The translations under genes and the position numbers were made by a program. Of a stretch of DNA of 64,000 nt, positions 60,822 through 64,000 are shown piece after piece. Source of the DNA: Chaunax sp. Z400 (lineage: Eukaryota; Chordata; Actinopteri; Lophiiformes; Chaunacidae); NCBI GenBank assembly GCA_037577475.1, contig CM075204.1:1415001-1479000 (forward strand), written 5' to 3'. The notes under the pieces were generated by a model. It ran no database searches, was not told the origin of the DNA, and saw only the letters and a list, made by a program, of their open reading frames with translations. Position 1 is the stretch's first letter, and every line of letters starts with the position of its first letter.

Positions 60822-61735
60822 TACTTAGGTCTATGGCTGGACAGTGAACTTACGTTTAGACATCACATTGATTATGTTTGGTGCAAAGTTAAATTTGGGA
60901 CCAGTGTTTTATTTCAATCCAGAAAGTGTTTTACGTTTAATGTTAGGAAGAAACTTCCATCACAACTCATTTTGCCATTTCTCGACTATGCCAATGTTGT
61001 TCAGGGGTAGTAGGTTGCTCTAAAACCAACCTACTACCCCTGAACACAGTATATAATAATTTCTGCAGGTTTGCTCTTGGCTGTTGTTACACTACTCATC
61101 ACTGTCTCATGTATGAGTCTCTTAACTGGCATCCACTCAATACAAGAAGACACATTCATTGGCTTCAGTTAATATTCAAATGTATTCATTTCAGCTATCC
61201 CCACTATCTAAAACAGTTTCTAGTTTCATTTTCATCAGTTTATCTTTTAAGACATTCCGATCAATATTTCTTTTCCACCCCTAGTCAGGAAAACAATTGG
61301 TAAAAAATCATTCATGTTTAAGGCTCCCTCTGACTGGAATAATTTACCAGCAAACATTAGATCCATTACATCATTTTACCATTTAAATGCAATGTGTCTT
61401 CTTTTTTTGAAAATAACTGTTTATGTTTCAGATGAACCTAACCTAATTTTGCATACTTTATATAAAACATGACATTTATGTTCATGCCATAATTTTGTTT
61501 TGCTGGGCAATCTTTGTTCATGGCCTCTCTATGGCCATCTAGTGATTGTGCTTATTATTGTAGTCATTTTAGTGATGTTTCTGTGTTTACTGTGGTAATT
61601 GTTGTAAGTTGAATTGTCGATTGTTTTTGTTTCTTATGTGTTTTCATGTTTATTTGTTTTGTTATGTTAGGACCCTCTTGAAAACAAGATGATTCATTTC
61701 AAGGGGTTTATCCTTCTTAATAAAACTTATCCAAT
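60822..61735 (+). pseudogene. CR1/Jockey-like LINE, C terminus and 3' UTR (piece 3)
   Basis: Resumes the reverse-transcriptase frame after the insert: 'LGLWLDSELTFRHHIDYVWC', 'RKKLPSQLILPFLDYANVV', 'MYESLNWHPLNTRRHIHWLQ' and 'FKAPSDWNNLPANIRSITSF', then the end of the ORF near 61437 and a 3' UTR with 'ggaccctcttgaaaacaaga' and 'taataaaactt'. A block at 60997-61045 contains an inverted copy of 'cctactacccctgaac'. Another 3' fragment of this family lies at 41325. Confidence 0.88.
60998..61045. repeat. Small inverted repeat in LINE piece 3
   Basis: 'gttcaggggtagtaggttg' (from 61000) is followed after a few bases by 'caacctactacccctgaac' (to 61045). It is a near-perfect 19-bp palindrome that interrupts the LINE frame, probably a local inverted duplication. 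Confidence 0.85.
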
Positions 61736-61769
61736 TATATTTGGATATTTATGTGTTGTTTTGTAGAGG

Positions 61770-61975
61770 TAGAGTAGAAGTGAAATCGTGACTCTAAATT
61801 GACTGTCGGTGTGAATGTGAGTGAGAATGGTTGTTTGTCTTTCAATGTGATGAACTGGTGACTTGTCCAGGATGAACCCCGCCTCCTGCTCAATGTCAGC
61901 TGGGATAGGCTCCATCCCCCCATGACCCTACACAGGATAAGAGGTTACAGAAGATGAATGAATGAATGAATAACC
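61770..61975 (+). mobile_element. RTE/Rex3-type LINE 3' tail
   Basis: 'actctaaattgactgtcggt', 'tgtgaatgtgagtgagaatg', 'ggtgacttgtccaggatgaa', 'ccccgcctcctgctcaatgt' and 'cagctgggataggctccat' followed by a (gaat)n tail. This is a very common fish 3' end that I associate with RTE-type LINEs. No coding part. Confidence 0.6.
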
Positions 61976-62310
61976 TACTAAATACAGAACCATGACACTA
62001 CTCAAACATTATGTGCTATAGATTGAGTTAATCAGCAGTATGTAGAACAGTTACAATCAGCTCCAACTTTACCAGCTGTAGTATTAAAGGAATATTTATA
62101 CATGAATGCATTCATAGTTATTATGCAACAACACATTGCTATCGTAGATAAGACTGACCAGGACTTGTTCTGTTATATTCAAATTTCCAGTTTATTTTCC
62201 AGTTTGTGCCTTGTGCAAAGGCACACTGACTATTCTTTGTCATACTTATTCTGCCTTATTCTGTGTGACTGTGCAAAGGCACATTGACAATTCTTCATCA
62301 TACTTATTCC
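61976..62310 (+). repeat. Dispersed repeat fragments
   Basis: 'gtgcaaaggcacactgacta' and 'gtgcaaaggcacattgacaa' are two adjacent copies of the motif that also occurs at 30100-30195. No gene. Confidence 0.5.
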
Positions 62311-62316
62311 GCCTTA

Positions 62317-62370
62317 TTATTATAATATTATTATTATTATTATTATAATTATTATTATTATTATTATTAG
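62317..62370. repeat. (TTA)n microsatellite
   Basis: Trinucleotide tract with two interruptions ('ataatt'). Confidence 0.95.
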
Positions 62371-62575
62371 GGCCTGAGCACTAAGCGTGTGAGGACCCTA
62401 TTGTTCTGCAAGAAATTATTAGGGCCCAAGCACTAAGCATACAAGGACCCTATTGTTCTGTAAGGAATTATTATTAGGGCCGGGGACCGAGGGTGTGAGG
62501 ACACTATTGTTCTGCAAGGAATTATTAGGGCCCGAGCACTAAGCGTACGAGGACCCTATTGTTCTGCAAGGAGTT
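62366..62575 (+). repeat. 52-bp tandem repeat, four units
   Basis: The unit 'agggcccgagcactaagcgt' followed by 'aggaccctattgttctgcaa' starts at 62369, 62421, 62475 and 62527. This 'gggcccgagcac...aggaccctattg' word is common in fish repeats. The sequence that follows up to 62815 ('ctagcgccccctaaag') seems to be part of the same element, into which the Tc1 copy has inserted. Confidence 0.9.
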
Positions 62576-62815
62576 TTTTTAATTAAAAAAAAAATTATTA
62601 CTCTCTTTCCGCCAAATGAATCGCCTTTTTGGGGACTTGCCCATACTCAAAAACTCATGAAACTCATGTTGGCAGAAACATCAATCGTGGCGAAAATGTA
62701 CGTGTGATATGGTGATTGGAAATGTGTGTGGCAAAATGGCTCACTAGCGCCCCCTAAAGTGCAGCCCCTGCCTCCAGTTTTAACGTACATGTACAAAACT
62801 CGGTACACATATGTA

Positions 62816-64000
62816 CACTGAACAAAAATATAAACGCAACACTTTTGTTTTAGCTCCAATTTTTCATGTGTTGAAAGCAAAGATCTAAAACTTTTTCTAT
62901 GTACACAAAAGGACCATTTCTCTCAAATTTTGTTCACAAACTTGTTTAAATCTGTGTTAGTGAGCACTTCTCCTTTGCAGAGATAATCCATCCACCTGAC
63001 AGGTGTGGCATATCAAGATGCTGATTAGACAGCATGATTATTGCACAGGTGTGCCTTAGACTGGTCACAATAAAAGGCCACTCTAAAATGTGCAGTTTCA
63101 TCACACAGCACAATGCCACAGATGTCGCAAGTTGTGAGGGAGCGTGCAATTGGCATGCTGACTGCAGGAATGTCCACCAGAGCTGTTGATCGTGAATTGA
63201 ATGTTCATTTCTCTCCCATAAGCCGTCTCCAAAGTCGTTTCCGAGACTTTGGCAGTGCATCCAACCGGCCTGACAAACGCAGACCACGTGTAACCACGCC
63301 AGCCAGGACCTCCACATCCGGCATCTTCCCCTGCAAGATCGTCTGAGACCAGCCACCCGGACAGCTGATGCAACAATTGGTTTGCATAACCAAAGAATTT
63401 CTGCACAAACTGTCAGAAACCGTCTCAGGGAAGCTCATCTGCATGCTCGTCGTCCTCACCGGGGTCTTGACCGGACTGCAGTTCGTCGTCGTAACCGACT
63501 TGAGTGGGCAAATGCTCACCTTCAATGGTGTCTGTCACTTTGGAGAAGTGTTCTCTTCACGGATGAATCCCGGTTTTCACTGTACCGGGCAGATGGCAGA
63601 CAGCGTGTATGGCATCATGTGGGTGAGGGGTTTGCTGATGTCAACGTTGTGAATAGAGTGGCCCATGGTGGCGGTGGGGTTATGGTATGGGCAGGCATGT
63701 GCTACGGACAACCAACACAGGTGCATTTTATTGATGGCATTGTGAATGCACAGAGATACCGTGACGAGATCCTGAGGCCCGTTGTTGTACCATTCATCCA
63801 CCACCATCACCTCATGTTGCAGCATGATAATGCATGGCCCCATGTTGCAAGGATCTGTACACAATTCCTGGAAGCTGAAAACATCCCAGTCCTTGCATGG
63901 CCTCCATACTCCCCGGACATGTCACCCATTGAGCATGTTTGGGATGCTCTGGATCGGTGTATACGACAGCGTGTTCCAGTTCCTGCCAATATCCAGCAAC
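62816..64000 (+). mobile_element. Tc1-like transposon, runs off the window end
   Basis: The 5' end 'cactgaacaaaaatataaac' follows a TA at 62814 and is a well-known fish Tc1-type terminus. The subterminal region has 'ttagtgagcacttctccttt' and 'gacaggtgtggcatatcaag'. The transposase follows at 63113. The window ends before the stop codon and the 3' terminus. Sequence close to the family consensus as I remember it suggests a young copy. Confidence 0.95.
63113..64000 (+). pseudogene. Tc1-like transposase with a single frameshift, C terminus beyond the window
   Basis: A DD34E cut-and-paste transposase. The first frame (63113 to about 63300) gives the paired-type helix-turn-helix: '[20 protein letters not shown]', '[20 protein letters not shown]', then 'RRPRVTTP'. 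One base is missing near 63300 and the rest reads in the next frame without any stop to 64000: 'FTDESRFSLYRADGRQRVW' (first Asp, codon 63562), 'AHGGGGVMVWAG', 'HHLMLQHDNAWPHVARICTQ' (second Asp, 63826) and 'YSPDMSPIEHVWDALD' (Glu, 63931). The second Asp and the Glu are 34 residues apart, as the family requires. All three catalytic residues are kept. Only the frameshift prevents a full protein in this part. Confidence 0.93.

Overview
The window is a gene-poor, repeat-dense piece of vertebrate DNA, almost certainly from a ray-finned (teleost) fish. This is inferred from its Tc1-like elements with fish-type ends, tRNA-derived SINEs of fish type, L2/Rex1-like, CR1/Jockey-like and L1 LINEs, a Ty3/gypsy remnant, hAT elements, long (CA)n/(GT)n arrays and AT-rich spacers. 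No complete, undamaged host gene can be shown. Coding evidence is limited to splice-bounded exon candidates and decayed transposon reading frames.

Layout. 1-22 kb: mostly unassigned AT-rich DNA with dispersed repeats, a truncated Tc1-like copy with both ends (9.44-10.48 kb), a hAT remnant with a BED finger (12.47-13.20 kb), a (CA)n array, a 1.27-kb inverted-ended element filled with a 33-bp satellite (15.49-16.76 kb), a CpG-containing promoter candidate (18.5 kb) and an exon candidate (20.2 kb). 22-26 kb: L2/Rex1-like reverse transcriptase, minisatellites, a splice-bounded proline-rich exon, and the 3' end of a Ty3/gypsy element (chromodomain, polypurine tract, LTR). 27-31 kb: a broken coiled-coil gene, duplicated near 43.6-44.6 kb; the two copies keep complementary parts. 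32 kb: 500 bp of (GT)n. 35-38.6 kb: a hAT element with a perfect 8-bp target duplication, nested in an L2/Rex1-like LINE. 40-41 kb: an exon encoding part of a HECT ubiquitin-ligase domain. 41.8-42.6 kb: a perfect hairpin and a compound AT/CA array.

47-62 kb is a transposon nest. It has a remnant with a cysteine-rich CXC domain, an L1 ORF1, and a CR1/Jockey-like LINE split into three pieces. One gap in that LINE holds an L1 on the opposite strand. The other holds a 4.37-kb TA-flanked insert with short inverted ends that carries a five-block spliced gene with its own CpG-bearing 5' end and a poly(A) signal. The window ends in a Tc1-like transposase copy disabled by a single frameshift.

The genes do not form an operon or pathway. 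The biology here is mobile-element nesting, satellite growth inside elements and movement or duplication of spliced gene fragments. The most interesting object is the gene-carrying insert at 56457-60821. Second is the pair of complementary gene copies at 27.4-30.5 and 43.6-44.6 kb.
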